In this document: piece after piece, positions 1 to 13,739 of the stretch
How positions within the stretch are numbered: the stretch's first letter is position 1
How the letters are laid out: each line of letters opens with the position of its first letter
Assembly: GCA_033065855.1 (NCBI GenBank)
Contig: JAVXUO010000922.1
Location: forward strand, 620,001 to 684,000
DNA from: Escallonia rubra
Lineage: Eukaryota; Streptophyta; Magnoliopsida; Escalloniales; Escalloniaceae
Length of the DNA stretch: 64,000 nt
Direction: 5' to 3'
The notes under the pieces: model-generated
The model's input: only the letters and a program-made list of their open reading frames with translations
Told to the model about the DNA's origin: nothing
Database searches by the model: none
Program-made: the position numbers and the translations under genes

Positions 1-2253
<2,253 letters not shown>

Positions 2254-3244
2254 GGTGCATTACTTTTTGCTGTTTATCGATTACTATATGACCTGTGGAC
2301 TTGTCATTCCTTTTTTTTGTGGCCGTTTATGTTGTTGGGTTTGTGGACCTCAGACATCCTCGCTGGAGGATTTCGTCCATTTCAAGTTTCGTTTGGGATT
2401 TTGAGTATCATATGTTACTATTATAGTGTTGCTAAGTGATCTTTTGGACGGCTGCATTAGGTTGAACTACTGTCTCTTCATCCTACAATCTGAGACTGAT
2501 TTCAGTTGGAGCAAAGCTTTACCTGTTAAGCGTACTAAGTTCGAAATTAGCCTAGGGGTGTTTTCCAGAAAAGCAAGCTAAGCACGTTAGGCAACATAAA
2601 TTGTCGAAATGGCCTGGGGTTTGTTGGGTAAGAGTGTCACTAAACGACCTGCCCTGGATTTGCTGTATGTACTTTCTACTTTAGCTGCGAAGAGGGTTCC
2701 AAATCCAGTTCAATTGATGGCACTGAAAGGTCTTAAATTAAAGCTTCACGTGTACTGAAAGACGCTACCAATTCTCGTACTCTCGGTCAACGGGTTATCA
2801 AACTTTCAGATTTGCTGTTTGAGCCAGCCCGAACTTTCACATTTGCTGTGTACCATGCATTCGGAGTGTCACCGTACAACATATATGGAAGTTAAACTCC
2901 TACGTGAGAAAGGATCTCGATGATCTGTTGGCCGGTAAGATCGGCATCTTTATCTGCTCCCTATTCTTATCGGGAAGGAAAGGGTATGTTGGGACTTCAT
3001 ATTTTATTGTGTTATAACTTTTTTTTTATAATATAAACGTCGCATCGAACTCAAATGGTTGTTATAGACTAAGCAAGTAGTGTTTAACTAGTAAATAATG
3101 GAACAAATTAATGACTAAACTTGGACTCACATTACAAATCTGTTGGTACAAGAGTTCACAGAAAGTGAAAAGTTCAATTAAATGGAATGATGATTTGCTT
3201 GTGTCGGGCACACGGAGGATAGTTCCAAGCATGTCTCTGTGACT
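2254..3244 (+). other. RPL8 3' UTR and unassigned spacer
   Basis: The first few hundred bases after the RPL8 stop are T-rich and fit a 3' UTR. The rest up to the LINE target duplication shows no convincing gene, long repeat or RNA. I see nothing else to call here. Confidence 0.5.
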
Positions 3245-3260
3245 GGCTTAATGCCTTATT
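3245..3260. repeat. LINE target-site duplication, left copy
   Basis: The 16-bp sequence GGCTTAATGCCTTATT occurs here and again at 7765-7780, exactly bracketing the LINE. On the plus strand it is followed by a T-run (3261-3268), which is the poly-A tail of the minus-strand element. The last two T's could belong to the tail. Confidence 0.93.
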
Positions 3261-3424
3261 TTTTTTTTGGTAATAAGAGAATCGCATTGATATGAAAAGA
3301 TCCATAGTTCAAGAGAGCAGGGGATACCGGCCTTAGGGCCATACAACATATAAGAAAAAAGAGTACGGAAAAACTAATACAGTAAACACCATAAGTATCT
3401 ATGCCATTCCATCATGGCCAGGAC

Positions 3425-3649
3425 TCATCGCCGTAAGTAACCAATGACCCAGTCCTGGTAGACCGTCGATCGGGCCTGGCAAGCAAAAGAGCTAGAGATC
3501 GGGCTTCCTTCACTAGATGAGGAGCTGCCCCTGGCAATACTATAATGATGGAATTCCTTAACTATATGGCAAAAGTCATAGATAATAGGTGTCACCGTGT
3601 CAATGATATGCTCAGATCCCGACGTCTGGTTCAACATAAAAGAAGACAT
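3425..3649 (-). pseudogene. LINE ORF2 fragment: RNase H C-terminal part
   Basis: A 74-residue open segment following the zf-RVT/RNase H segment in element order. The stretch ending in YQDWVIGYLRR looks like the tail of the plant LINE RNase H region (RVT_3 type). It is separated from the upstream segment by a break and is not translatable as part of ORF2. Confidence 0.5.
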
Positions 3650-3676
3650 TGTTAGTACATGGATATGAACAAAACT

Positions 3677-4795
3677 CTATTTCAAAGCCCATGTAGACGT
3701 ATGAAGCATGCAATGTGCAAGAGCAGTATATAGGTCCGACGAGACAGCTGAGAAGGAAGCCGAGCCACACCGGATATTATTGGTGTAGCAAGAGAGACCG
3801 ATCCCAACCCTAAAGCAAGAGGGATCAAAAAAAGCATGGATGATCATGGTAATTTTGGGGAACAGGCTACAGGGGCACGGAGAAGGGTTAAAATAAATGT
3901 TAAAAGGACCTACATGTGTGTTAGTGAGGGTGGATATATGTTGAGGTGAACAGTTGGGTTGTGGTAAATTCCTAGGTGATGTGGGTAATTTATGCATGTG
4001 AGTGTAAATTAGATTAGACAGGGATATAATTTTCTGTAATATAGGGAGTGGGGTGAAGGGGATTTGCCGGAATACTAGGTGATTTCTACTGGTCCACACA
4101 ACCCAGATAGTAACGAAGAAATATACGACAGCTAGCCAATTTCTTGGCGCACTTGGCTTCTTCATTAGCCAAGCAATTAGCCATTCCTTGAACGAGACCC
4201 CAATAGTATATGTTATGATACCAAGCGGTATGCCAAACCATATCTGCCGCACCAAAGGACAAGACATAAAGGCATGCCCAATATCCTCCGGATGAAGATT
4301 GCATAGCGGGCAAAGATTGCTAGTAGTAATGTTGAATCGCTGTAGGTTTGTATAAAGCGGTAAGCGATCCCATAAGATTTGCCAGATTAGGAAATTAATC
4401 TTCAATGGCATTGGTAGCTGCCATAACTTCCTCCAGACGTCAGGTTGGAGTAGAGGCGGCCGTGAAGGAGGCTGAGGAAGTAAATTCAGAGCTATATTTT
4501 TCTTTGCAAATAACATGTTGTAAGCCGAGGCTACCGTAAAGTTACCATCCTTGGTATGTCCCCATACTTGTTGATCCTCAAAATCATGTTTCAGAAAATG
4601 TATGGCCATGATTTTCTGGCCAAGCTCGGACGGGAAAAGTGCATTAATTTTAGTACAATCCCAACCGCCATTCCTGATGAGATCACAAACAAGTTGACAT
4701 TGACTAGCAACATGTGTGGCTAGAGGTTGCAGGAGTTGGTTGAATTGAGGAATCCAACAGTCATGCCATAACTTTATCATCTTACTGTTGCCCAC
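3677..4795 (-). pseudogene. LINE ORF2 fragment: zf-RVT and start of RNase H
   Basis: A 372-residue segment. The middle holds the RVT zinc-binding domain, visible as WRKLWQLPMPLKINFLIWQ followed by a CPLC pair and the GHAFMSCPLVRQIWF block that includes H and C ligands. The end (around FFDPSCFRVGIGL) resembles the start of the RNase H domain, but the usual D-G-S/A motif is altered. It belongs to the same LINE as its neighbours and is out of frame with them. Confidence 0.85.
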
Positions 4796-4921
4796 TTGCC
4801 ATCTGAGGCCATCTTTAAGAACATTCCTGCCAATTAAAATACCACGCCATGCTCGGGAGAAATTACCCGTCGAAGGGGATCCAAGAAAATCATGACGCGT
4901 ACAGTATTTCCCGCAGAAGAC

Positions 4922-6184
4922 TTATGCCAGAAGGCTATTATTGTCAACCCAAATTCTCCAGGCCACTTTGGCAAGTAACACCATATTGAACATTCTCATA
5001 TCCTTGAAATTTAGCCCTCTATCGTTGAGTGGGCCACATAGAGCATTCCAGTTGATCCAATGGATACCACGAGCACTGTCTTGGCCCGTCCACCAGAAAT
5101 TTCCTAACAGAGAGTCAATTGTATGGCAGATATGGACATGAAAGAGGCATACCTGCATATGGTATATAAGGAGGGAATTCAAAACAGATTTGATCAGCGT
5201 TGCGCGCCCAGCTTTATTTAAAAGAAGTCCTTTCCAAGAAGCACATCGATCTTGAATTTTGTCCACTAGATTCCGAAAAAATTCTTTCTTCTTGGTTATA
5301 ATGTCAAGGGTGCCCCCGAGATATGTTCCAAACTCTTCGCTCAAGGTAATCCCCATTTGGCGTCTGATATAAATATGCATGGCTAGGCAGGTATTTGGAC
5401 TGAGGGTGATAGTCGATTTACCGCGATTGATTTGCTGGTTCGACTCCTTACAATAGCGATCCAAAATATCCTTGATAGGTACTATAGCTTGTTTTGTGAT
5501 CTTAGTAAAGATCAAAGCATCATCAGCAAAGAAAAGGTGGTTAACCATAGGGCTGTGTATTCCTGCGCGGATGCCTAGTACTAAGCCGGATTCCTGAGCT
5601 GAGATCAAGGCGGTAGAGAGAGCTTCGGCACACATGATGAAGAGGTAGGGTGATAGGGGGTCGCGTTGTCTGAGGCCACAGAGCGGTTGAAACCTTGGTG
5701 AGCGCAAGCTATTGATTAAAATTTCATAGGAGACCGTGGAAACACAACTCATGATAAGCTTGGTGCGGTGTGGGGGAAAGTTCATTTTAATAAGAACTGC
5801 TTCAAGAAATTTCCAACATACCCGATCATATGCTTTGCTCATGTCCATCTTAATGACACCAAGATCCCCTTTTGTGTTCTTAGTGACACGAATCTTGTTC
5901 GTCAATTCTTGTGCTAGGAGGAGGTTGTCAACTATATGACGGTTCTGAACAAAGGCATTTTGGTATGGGGAAATAAGATCTTGTATGACACTTTTGATGC
6001 GGTTGGTTAAGGTCTTGGAGATAATCTTATAGATGGTATTACAAAGGCGAATCGGTCGAAAATCACTTGGTGTTCTCGGATTTGTGCATTTAGGAATGAG
6101 CACAATAAAAGTTTTATTTACTACCCTGAGCATGTGACCCGACCGTAAGAAGGATAGAGCTGCTGCAGTAATTGGGCGTTCCAT
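4922..6184 (-). pseudogene. LINE ORF2 fragment: reverse transcriptase
   Basis: A 420-residue open segment with the RVT_1 domain. Visible motifs are RPIRLCNTIYKIISKTL, KMDMSKAYDRVCW with the first catalytic Asp, the GLRQRDPLSPYLF block where plant L1 elements usually have GLRQGDPLSPYLF, and the catalytic HLFFADDALIF. The FADD pair is intact; the G-to-R change in the GLRQ block is unusual. The C-terminal end carries the SWKGLLLNKAGRATLIKSVL region typical of this family. Too broken as a whole to be active. Confidence 0.92.
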
Positions 6185-6240
6185 AAAGTCCCAACGTTGT
6201 TGATAGACAGTCGCTGGAATTCTATCCGGACCCGGGGCTT

Positions 6241-7071
6241 TTAGAGGCTTGATTTGAAAAATGCTAGCTTGACTTCCTTGGCTGTAAAAAGTCTATCAAG
6301 AAAATTCCTTTGGGTGGGAGATAGGCTACGAGTAAGTCCTTCAACCATGGACATGGGACCATTGGATGCCTGTACGAATTCTGGGGGACAAAAGATCCGT
6401 TTGAAGTGGGTGAGCATGCAATGCACAATGTCAGAATATGCGGAGTAGGTTACGTGGGTGTCATCAGTGACGACGGAGATACGTTTCCGATTTCTACGAA
6501 TAATAGTAGCAGCATGAAAGAATTTATTGTTGCTATCCCCAAGCTGCAACCATCTGATAGTAGATTTTTGGGCCCAAAAAGATTCCTCACAATCCATAAG
6601 CCAGTTTAATCTTTGTCTGGCATGTTGTTCCATAAGTTGTGCATCAAGGTTAGGTAGGTGAGATTGGAAATGATTAATTTGTGCCAAAGTATCCTTAATC
6701 TGGGTGTCCAAATTTCCAAATACTTCTTTATTCCAGAGAGCGAGATCTCTCATCATAAGAGTGCCCCACGTGGTGACGCAGAAGAGTGGGGATCCTTGAA
6801 CTGGGTTCTTCCAAGCTTGGAAAATGACCGTTTTCGCCATCGGATGTTTAAGCCACATTGCCTCAAATCTTTTAGGGTGGTACCCGGAGGATGCTTCGGG
6901 GTTGGTGTCAAGTAGCAAGGGTGCATGGTCAGAGGTTTGTATCCCCAGATTAGTAATGGTGGCCATATGGAACAACGATATCCAATCAATATCTGCAAAT
7001 CCCCGGTCGATACGCTCATAAGTGCAGGCCAACTGTTGTCGGTTGTTTGTCCATGTGAACGTAGGACCCAC
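6241..7071 (-). pseudogene. LINE ORF2 fragment: endonuclease C-terminus and linker
   Basis: A 276-residue segment. It begins with MGPTFTWTNNR, then ERIDRGFADIDW and SDHAPLLLD, the last conserved blocks of the APE-like endonuclease domain; the SDH block keeps its catalytic Asp and His. The remainder is the endonuclease-RT linker. An overlapping open frame up to 7124 holds the residues just upstream, so a frame change lies near 7070. Confidence 0.85.
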
Positions 7072-7140
7072 CCATGTAAGGTCAAGAAGATGATGCGATT
7101 GTATGAAGTTAGCAAGAAGATCATGCCCAGGTGTGGAAAA

Positions 7141-7605
7141 CTAGTTGGCTCCTGTCTTGTCCGTGGGCCGCAGAACTTGAGTAAAATCTCCCATAAGCAT
7201 TAAAGGGGAGTTAATCCCAGCGATTGCATCAGATATGCGGGCCCAAGTCACTACCCTTTTAGCAAGGTTTGGATGCCCATAAATGAATCCTGATACCCAG
7301 GATTCACCACTAACCATTTGGAAAAGTACCAAAATACAATGTTTATTACAATGTAGAACAGTGCCTGTTAGGTCCTCAGTCCATCCGACCCATAACCCAC
7401 CTTTTGATTGGGATTGTCCTCCAGGATCAACACCAGTAGATGTTGAATAACCTAATTTTAGGAATTTCGAAGAAACAAACGAAACTGTCGATTTTGTTTC
7501 TTGCAAAAAAATACAAGCCGGCTTATGAAGCCTAGCCATCTTTAATGCTGCACGAACTGAGAGGGTATGGCCGAGCCCCCAGTAGTTCCAGCATAGCTGT
7601 TTCAT
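7141..7605 (-). pseudogene. LINE ORF2 fragment: AP endonuclease N-terminus
   Basis: A 154-residue segment starting with KQLCWNYWGLG, then IFLQETK with the metal-binding Glu, and MLMGDFTQVL, where plant LINEs normally read GDFNQ. The Asn-to-Thr change would remove a catalytic residue. This is the N-terminal half of the endonuclease that nicks the target site. Confidence 0.87.
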
Positions 7606-7764
7606 TGCAGGTGAAGGGGTTGTTGTGGAACAACACCCGAAACCCGTCTCAAAGACTCAAAGTTTAGTGACAAGAAAGGGTTGTCACGAAAAGGTCGAGA
7701 TCGTTTAGGGGAAGGCCATGGCTGAACCCCAATGGTCATGTCCAGACTGTCAATCATTTCATGA

Positions 7765-7780
7765 GGCTTAATGCCTTATT
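7765..7780. repeat. LINE target-site duplication, right copy
   Basis: Exact 16-bp match to 3245-3260. It marks the 5' end of the minus-strand LINE. Confidence 0.93.
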
Positions 7781-9433
7781 GAAAAGGGAAAAATGAAGCT
7801 ATATGTTCAGGATCATATTGATGACGTGGAAAGCGAGGGTACCGCGTGTATGCCTACAGATGGCTGGCTCAGAACACGCAAGAATACATGGCCCTAGGGA
7901 GATGTAGCGAGGTTGAGGACTAAGTCTAAACTAAGACTAGAGGGAGTAGGAGGTAATTAGATCCTAAATTCTTCCGGTCCAGGTTGCTCTCTCCTTAGTG
8001 ATAGGATTAATGTGACTTCTTTGGCTATGTCCTTGGAAAAAAAGTTGTATGAGACTGTCTTAAGTGGCTCTCTCTCTCGTAACTCATATATTATTCCTCT
8101 CTTATCTTGTATGTCACTTTCTTCACTCTACATCTCTCTTTTCTTTTGTGATTTAAAGGAGGGTATTTATGCTAAGATTGGGCATAGGCCCTAGCGAGGG
8201 TTACTTGCGCCTTACCTAGCAATTAGTAATCGTAAAATGGGGATCACGCACCATTTTCAGCACAATGTCCGACAGTGATGAACAGTGATGAGAGGTAAGA
8301 AGACGATATACAATGACAGTTCGAACTACATCCCCTTAGGATGGTCAATAAGAGAGTGGGTGACCTTTTCCTCCCAAAAAGAGGAGACCAAGCATCATAA
8401 GGGGATGAAGAAACAAGGTGTTTGAAAAGCTATGTTCTTTAACAAAAAAAAAAAAGCTATGTTCTAGTCCTTAGTCTCAACGCGGTTTACATCTGCACAA
8501 CCACTGTGATACTCCTGGTCCTAACCACCTAGCCACTTATGTCCCTGGAACTTGAGGGACCTCATCATCTCATCATTGCAGAACCGAGTACGACCTTACA
8601 TCTTGCCAATATGAGGCCTCCTCCTTCAATTCTTCGGGGATGGCCTGATGATCGACATTTTGCGGTTAGTCATGAAACAGTAACCATGAGCGTGAGGAAT
8701 ATCAAGGTTGGGGAAAGGTAACCCCAGGGCTAATTCCCTAAAGGAATTACTTAATTATTAAAGTTAGGAATGTTATCCTCCATCTTGTCTCTCCTTTTGG
8801 TCATGGTTAAACCGTTAATCCTAGCCAATTTTGTGGCCTGGGCTCCTGACTTGGTCCACTTATGCCACGTCACTCTTCGCGGACGGCCCTCAACACTATC
8901 CAGGTAGGAAGTCAGGAAGCTAGGGCACCAAGACAAGAAAGAACGTGATGATATAAAGCTCTTTTCTTTCAATACCACGCCCATTTCACCATCCAAGCAA
9001 GAAAGGGTTATGCCTGATGTAAATTTGGACCATTAAGGTGCTCTGTGTTATTGTCTATATGGTGAGTGCTTAGATTTATAGGAAGTTTTGTTTCTTTTCA
9101 TTTGGAAGGTGAAGATGAAATTATTAGACCTTCGAAATTACCTACATAAAGGACATTACGCGTACATCAGAGATTGGATGTGTGACAAGGATTGGGACAT
9201 TGCACGTACGGGTCTACATAAGCATTAGCTTACTTTTCAGCTTTCTAATTACACCCATGTATTTGAGGTTAGGGTGAAACTATGATTAAGGACATGGAGC
9301 TTGAAAATGTAACAGTATGTCACCAAAGACATGAAATTTGTGTTAGCCGTATCTATCTATCATTAATCCATTAAAATTTATACTTTCTTGTTGATGTCAT
9401 CAATACCTACTTTTACCAATATGAGACTAAATA
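7781..9433. other. Unassigned spacer
   Basis: No gene or structured repeat recognised apart from the tiny insertion at 8427-8465. Short open frames on both strands show no conserved motif. It may be decayed transposon sequence. Confidence 0.4.
8427..8465. mobile_element. Micro-retroposon: A-tail insert with 12-bp duplication
   Basis: AAGCTATGTTCT occurs at 8427-8438 and 8454-8465, enclosing only TTAAC plus an A-run. This is what an extremely 5'-truncated LINE or SINE insertion looks like: target duplication around a poly-A tail. Slippage duplication is the alternative. Confidence 0.6.
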
Positions 9434-9482
9434 GTGTGTGTGTGTGTGTGTGTGTGTGTGAGTGTGTGTCTATATATATATA
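9434..9482. repeat. (TG)n/(TA)n microsatellite
   Basis: A TG-repeat tract followed by 12 bp of TA repeat (9471-9482) that directly borders element A. It is the left remnant of the TA tract into which elements A to D are inserted. Confidence 0.95.
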
Positions 9483-10938
9483 GGAGCCGATCCACATCTA
9501 CCGGTGGAGAAATGGCTATTTCTCCACCACCCATCTAGCCGTCCACTTGTGATCGTGGACGGCTCAAATCTCTTACTTTTTTTTAGCATTTCTCTTAACC
9601 GCCCAAAAAAGGGGCGATTAACAATTTTTTCCAAAAATGCCCTCCATTTCACTTATTTGATTCCCACACCGCCACCATCCCTACAACATCAAGATCCCTA
9701 CCATCACCATCCCCACCATAAACAAAAATCATAAAAACTACCACAAGAATCGGCATCAGCAGCCGTATCGCCACCATTGAGGTCCATTCCGAATCTGAGC
9801 CAAAACCACCATTTCAGTGGTTTTGGCTCAGATCTAGCATATATCTCGGTTATTCTAGCAAGTATCTACAAGAATCTCGATTATTTTGTTGCCCCAATCG
9901 TGGTGGGTTTACATGGTGGTGCTGTCTTTTCTATCTTATCTCTGTATTTCTTTTATAGAAGTGGGTGGTTGGTTGTGGGACGGTGGTGGTTGAGTTGTGT
10001 TGGTTGTGGCGTGTTGGGTAGGTTACGGTGGTCGATGCGTGTTGGCAGTGGCATTTTTTGACGATGGCGTTGGTGGGTGGCCGTGGGTACGGTGGGTTGT
10101 GGGTGTTTGGTATTTTGGTTTTGAGATTTTTTTCGGGATGAATGGCTAGATGGGTGTTAGGTTTTTGTAGTGGTGGAAGATGGATTTTGTGGCGGATGTG
10201 GTATTAGCGATGCCAAGGGATGACAGCCCCAGCAACGCCGACGCTGGCATAACTCGTAGATGGACGATGCAGCCAGTCTAATGAAGTCTCACATCCTTCG
10301 CCCAAGCCATTGTCACTACCTCAGTTGTCTGTCGCCGCTACTCATCTTCCCGTCCATATCTGCCACATTTATCCATGTTTTTTTTTTGAATTTGAAATTG
10401 AGATTGAGGGTTGAGATTTTTGGTGCACAAATATTTATTTTTGTCCAGATTCGCCATTCATTGTACATTGTTTTTTGGAAATCGAGAATTGAGATTAAAC
10501 CCCAGATTGTTGAAATTGGGTGATCGTGTGTTTAGGGCCAGTGGTGATTGGACACAGATACAGTGGTGGCCGGGTGTATGTTCGGTGGTGGCTGGGCGTT
10601 GATATGTCATGAAATAATGAAGCAGCAAATGAAATGGAATGGATGTAGGAGAACATGACTGAGAACCTAACTTCTGTCTAACCACTTATCTTTGAAGCAG
10701 TTAACCGCTACTAAGTGTAGCGGTTAACCGCTTCAATAAGCTGTAGTAAGACTGAATATACCTAATTTGGTGTATGTGAGGGGCAAACTTGGAAACATTG
10801 TTAACCGCCCCTCTTTTGGGCTGTTAGGCGAAATACTAAAAAAAATAAGAGATTTAAGCCGTCCACGATCACAAGTGGACAGCAAGATAGGTGGTGGAGA
10901 AATAGCGATTTCTCCACCGGTAGATATGGATCGGCTCC
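9483..10938. mobile_element. Element A: non-autonomous long-TIR MULE-like transposon
   Basis: A 1456-bp element with ~165-bp terminal inverted repeats that begin GGAGCCGATCC, flanked by TATATATA on both sides (9475-9482, 10939-10946). Inside the TIR is a perfect hairpin of GGTGGAGAAAT with ATTTCTCCACC, then a CCGTCCAC/GTGGACGG hairpin (9538-9563) and a TTAACCGCCC/GGGCGRTTAA pair. A larger palindrome lies at 10694-10735. The interior is GT-rich and codes for nothing I recognise. Termini resemble those of elements B and E, so it is probably mobilised by an E-type transposase. Confidence 0.85.
10694..10735. repeat. Element A palindrome
   Basis: An inverted repeat with half-sites AACCGCTAC and GTAGCGGTT around a 5-bp spacer, extended outward by GAAGC/GCTTC. 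It has the same design as the palindromes in elements B to E. Confidence 0.85.
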
Positions 10939-10947
10939 TATATATAT

Positions 10948-11836
10948 GGGGGCCGATCCCCACCCACTAGTGGATAATATCCACCCAACCGTAACAATTT
11001 GTTGCGGTTGGTTTTCCCACAAACAGTTGCGGCCTTCTTTTCCACGTGGCCCACCCCCCCCCCCCCCCCAAAATCGCAACTAAGTGTTGCGGCTTGCCCA
11101 AAAGCAAACCGCAACAGCTTGTTGCTGCCTCCTTTCCTGGCCCACCTTTCACATGGCCCACCCCCCTTCTCCTTTCCTGGCCCACCTTTCACATGGCCCA
11201 CCCCTCTTTCCTTTCCTTTTCGGCCCACCCCTAAAACCGCAACTGATTGTTGCAGCCTGCCCAAAAGCAAACCGCAATAATCAGTTGCGGTCCTTCCATT
11301 TTTTCACCTGCCACGTGGCCCCCACCCCCACGGCCCTTTCCTTTTTTCTTGTTTTTCTCTTCCAGCTTTTTTCGTGCCCCCCCCCCCCCTTTTTTCTTGT
11401 ATTTTATTTTTTTCCTGCTTGTATTTTATTTTTTTTCCCTTAAGTATTTATTTATTTTTCATTTGGATAACTTTTATTACCTTTCAAACTATATGATTTT
11501 TTATGAAAACTCTACACCTCTCCAAAGTAAAAATGGAAAGAGAAAAGTTTCATAAAAAACCATATAGTTTGAAAGATAATAAAAGTTATCCAAATGAAAA
11601 ATAAATAAATACTTAAGGGAAAAAAATAAAATACAAGCAGGAAAAAAAAAGGAGCCCTAAGTTTAAGCAATTTAAATGAAGAAAGGACATTAGGGGGGGG
11701 GGGGGGGGCACTTGAAAAGGCATGGTGGGGGGGGGGGGGAAGGACATCAGGGGGGGGGGGGGGAAGACAACACAACAACCGCAACAAATTGTTGCGGTTG
11801 GGTGGATATTATCCACTAGTGGGTGTGGATCGGCCC

Positions 11837-11838
<2 letters not shown>
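10948..11838. mobile_element. Element B: fold-back non-autonomous transposon
   Basis: An 891-bp element with ends GGGGGCCGATCC / GGATCGGCCCCC, flanked by ATATATAT. The first ~63 bp match the inverted right end at nearly all positions. It is mostly two inverted arms folding near 11520, the left arm being longer. CCGCAAC/GTTGCGG palindromes with short spacers occur about six times (near 10990, 11074, 11108, 11236, 11268, 11778). Long C and G homopolymers (11052-11069, 11691-11762) inflate it and may be poorly assembled. No coding capacity. Confidence 0.85.

Positions 11839-11872
<34 letters not shown>
11839..11872. repeat. (AT)n tract between elements B and C
   Basis: Pure AT dinucleotide repeat, a remnant of the target tract shared by the neighbouring insertions. 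Confidence 0.9.
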
Positions 11873-11874
<2 letters not shown>

Positions 11875-13270
11875 CTGATCTGTTGACCGCGCGAGTAACT
11901 TCAGCTAAGTTGCCCGCGTAATCTGACTGTCCACGCCCGAGTTGTCGATGGTCCAGATCTATTTTTTGTACTTTTTTTAAGTTTGTCGGCCACATTATGT
12001 AGCGGACGGTACTTTTGACAAAATTGCCTCTGACCCCGCAAAGAAGGAAAGAATAGTCTGCAATACAGTCGTCCACTACATAATGTAGCGGAAGACTAAA
12101 TTGCAGACCCTTTTTCTTCACTCATCTGGACTTTTCCCTCTTCCTCCTATGTGTTTCCCTCTCTTTTTCCTCTGTCCCCTCTTCCTTCCATGTCGTCTCT
12201 CTCTTTTCCCCGGGCTCTATCTCATCTCTATCTCCCTACCACCGCCCACTAGACCAAGCACAATCACAACCACCATAATTCCACCACACAATACTCACTA
12301 AGGAATTTGGAGAAGACTACATGGAGACCGATCTCAGATCTGATAAAAAACATATCACATAATTTAATAAAATTGCTTCTTCTTCTATTTTTTCCTTCTT
12401 GTTTCATTGTTCTTGTCTTTGTTGTTAAATGGAAAATAAGGTGGGTTGTAATGGGTTTGAGTGCGAAATTGGCAGTAACGGTTTGGATGATGGTGGTTGG
12501 GTGCGGCCGCTGTTTGGCTGGTGGCGGTTGGGAGCATGGGCGATTGGATCGTCGTGGTGGCGGGGTGACGGCAGTTTAATGGTGGGTGGGCAATATCAGT
12601 TTGATTGGTTGTAGTTTGGATTGTGGTGGTTGGTGACGGCGGCGACGATTAGATGGTGGTGGTCGGTGACAATGGTGTTGGGTATTGTATTACACAATCA
12701 CTTTCATCATTTTCAGTATCTAAACCCAAATTAATATTTGACTCATATCTTTTGATTCAATTTGCTTTGGTTTTGATAAGAATTGGAATGGTTTGGAGAT
12801 GCCAACCGACGAAACAATCTATTATCTCACAGGTAGGTATTGATTTTCTTAGAACATAGAGGATTACCTCCGTAGGGAACTCAGACTATAGCTAAATATG
12901 CCTTTGAATCCATAAGGTCTCTTTCCACTTTCTGTTCAAGTACTCGACTGGCAGGAGTTGGCGGGATAGATGCCAATTCTTGGAGTTGAGAAGGAAAGAG
13001 AGAAAGCGAAGGAGATTGAGAGGGCAAAGGCCAGACGAGTGAAGAAAAAGGGTCTGCAATACAGTCGTCCGGTACATATGTACCGGATGACTGTATTGCA
13101 AACTATTCCTTCCTTCTTTGCGGGGTAAGGGGCAATTGTGTCAAAAGTACCGTCCGCTACATGATATGGCAAACAGACTTCAAAAAAGCACAAAAAATAG
13201 ATTTGGGTCGTCCACAACTCGCGCGGGCAACTTGAGTTAAGTTGCCAGCACTAGTAATGGATCAACTCCC
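11873..13270. mobile_element. Element C: non-autonomous relative of element D
   Basis: A 1.4-kb element with ~250-280-bp TIRs. The right end inverted reads GGGAGTTGATCC and the left AGCTGATCTG, both close to the ends of element D. TA repeats flank it. The TIRs hold palindromes with a GTCC..GGAC frame: one with TACATAATGTA at its centre near 12070 and one with TACATATGTA near 13072. The interior has CACCAC and GGTGGT-rich sequence and no recognised gene. Probably moved by a D-type transposase. Confidence 0.82.
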
Positions 13271-13284
13271 TATATATATATATA
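13271..13284. repeat. (TA)n tract between elements C and D
   Basis: 14 bp of TA repeat shared by the right end of C and the left end of D. Confidence 0.9.
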
Positions 13285-13577
13285 GGGAGCTGATCCGTTG
13301 AGAGCGTTAGCAAAATAGGAGAAGTTGCAAGCGCGATCTGACCGTCCATCCTGAAAGATGGACGGCCCAGATCGCGCCTTTTTCGAAAACTGTCAGTCGT
13401 CCGCCATACAGTAACGCGGACGGTTTTTTTTTTACCTTTTTGCCCCTCAGCGCCTGTCCGCTACACTGTATGGCGGAGCACATTAAAGTCCTGATGGGAG
13501 ACAGTAAAAAGACGTCCGCGATAATGTGTAGCGGACGTCCCCTAGGCTGACACCTGTCAGGGCCAGTCCCGTCGGTC
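13285..13577. repeat. Element D left terminal inverted repeat
   Basis: It starts GGGAGCTGATCCGTTGAGAG and matches the inverted right end (24395-24687) at roughly 95% of positions by eye. It contains a CCGTCCATC/GATGGACGG hairpin (13341-13367) and three CCGC/GCGG palindromes (near 13398, 13457, 13514). Three more palindromes follow just inside (13626, 13657, 13689). Confidence 0.92.
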
Positions 13578-13739
13578 CTTTTCGGCAATGACGGTTATCT
13601 TGTCCTTATCTGTCACGTCAACAGTGTCCGCTACACAGTGTAGCGGACGTTATAGCCATCCGCGATACTGTATCGCGGACGTAATAGCCATCCGCGATAC
13701 TGTATTGCGGACGTTCAATATACGTTCAAAAAATAGTAA

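Larger units (their letters stand above)
3261..7764 (-). mobile_element. L1-type LINE, 5'-truncated, decayed
   Basis: A 4.5-kb minus-strand non-LTR retrotransposon. Reading the minus strand it has an AP-type endonuclease (7605-7141), a linker, reverse transcriptase (6184-4922), the zf-RVT region and an RNase H-like tail (4795-3425), then a short poly-A. This domain order is that of plant L1 elements. Direct 16-bp repeats flank it, as expected from target-primed reverse transcription. No ORF1 with zinc knuckle is seen, so it is 5'-truncated. ORF2 is spread over at least five open segments and cannot make a full protein. Confidence 0.93.

Noticed and set aside
9777-12700. Possible captured gene exons in the GT-rich interiors of elements A and C
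   Set aside because: I found no protein motif in any frame, so no captured gene can be supported.
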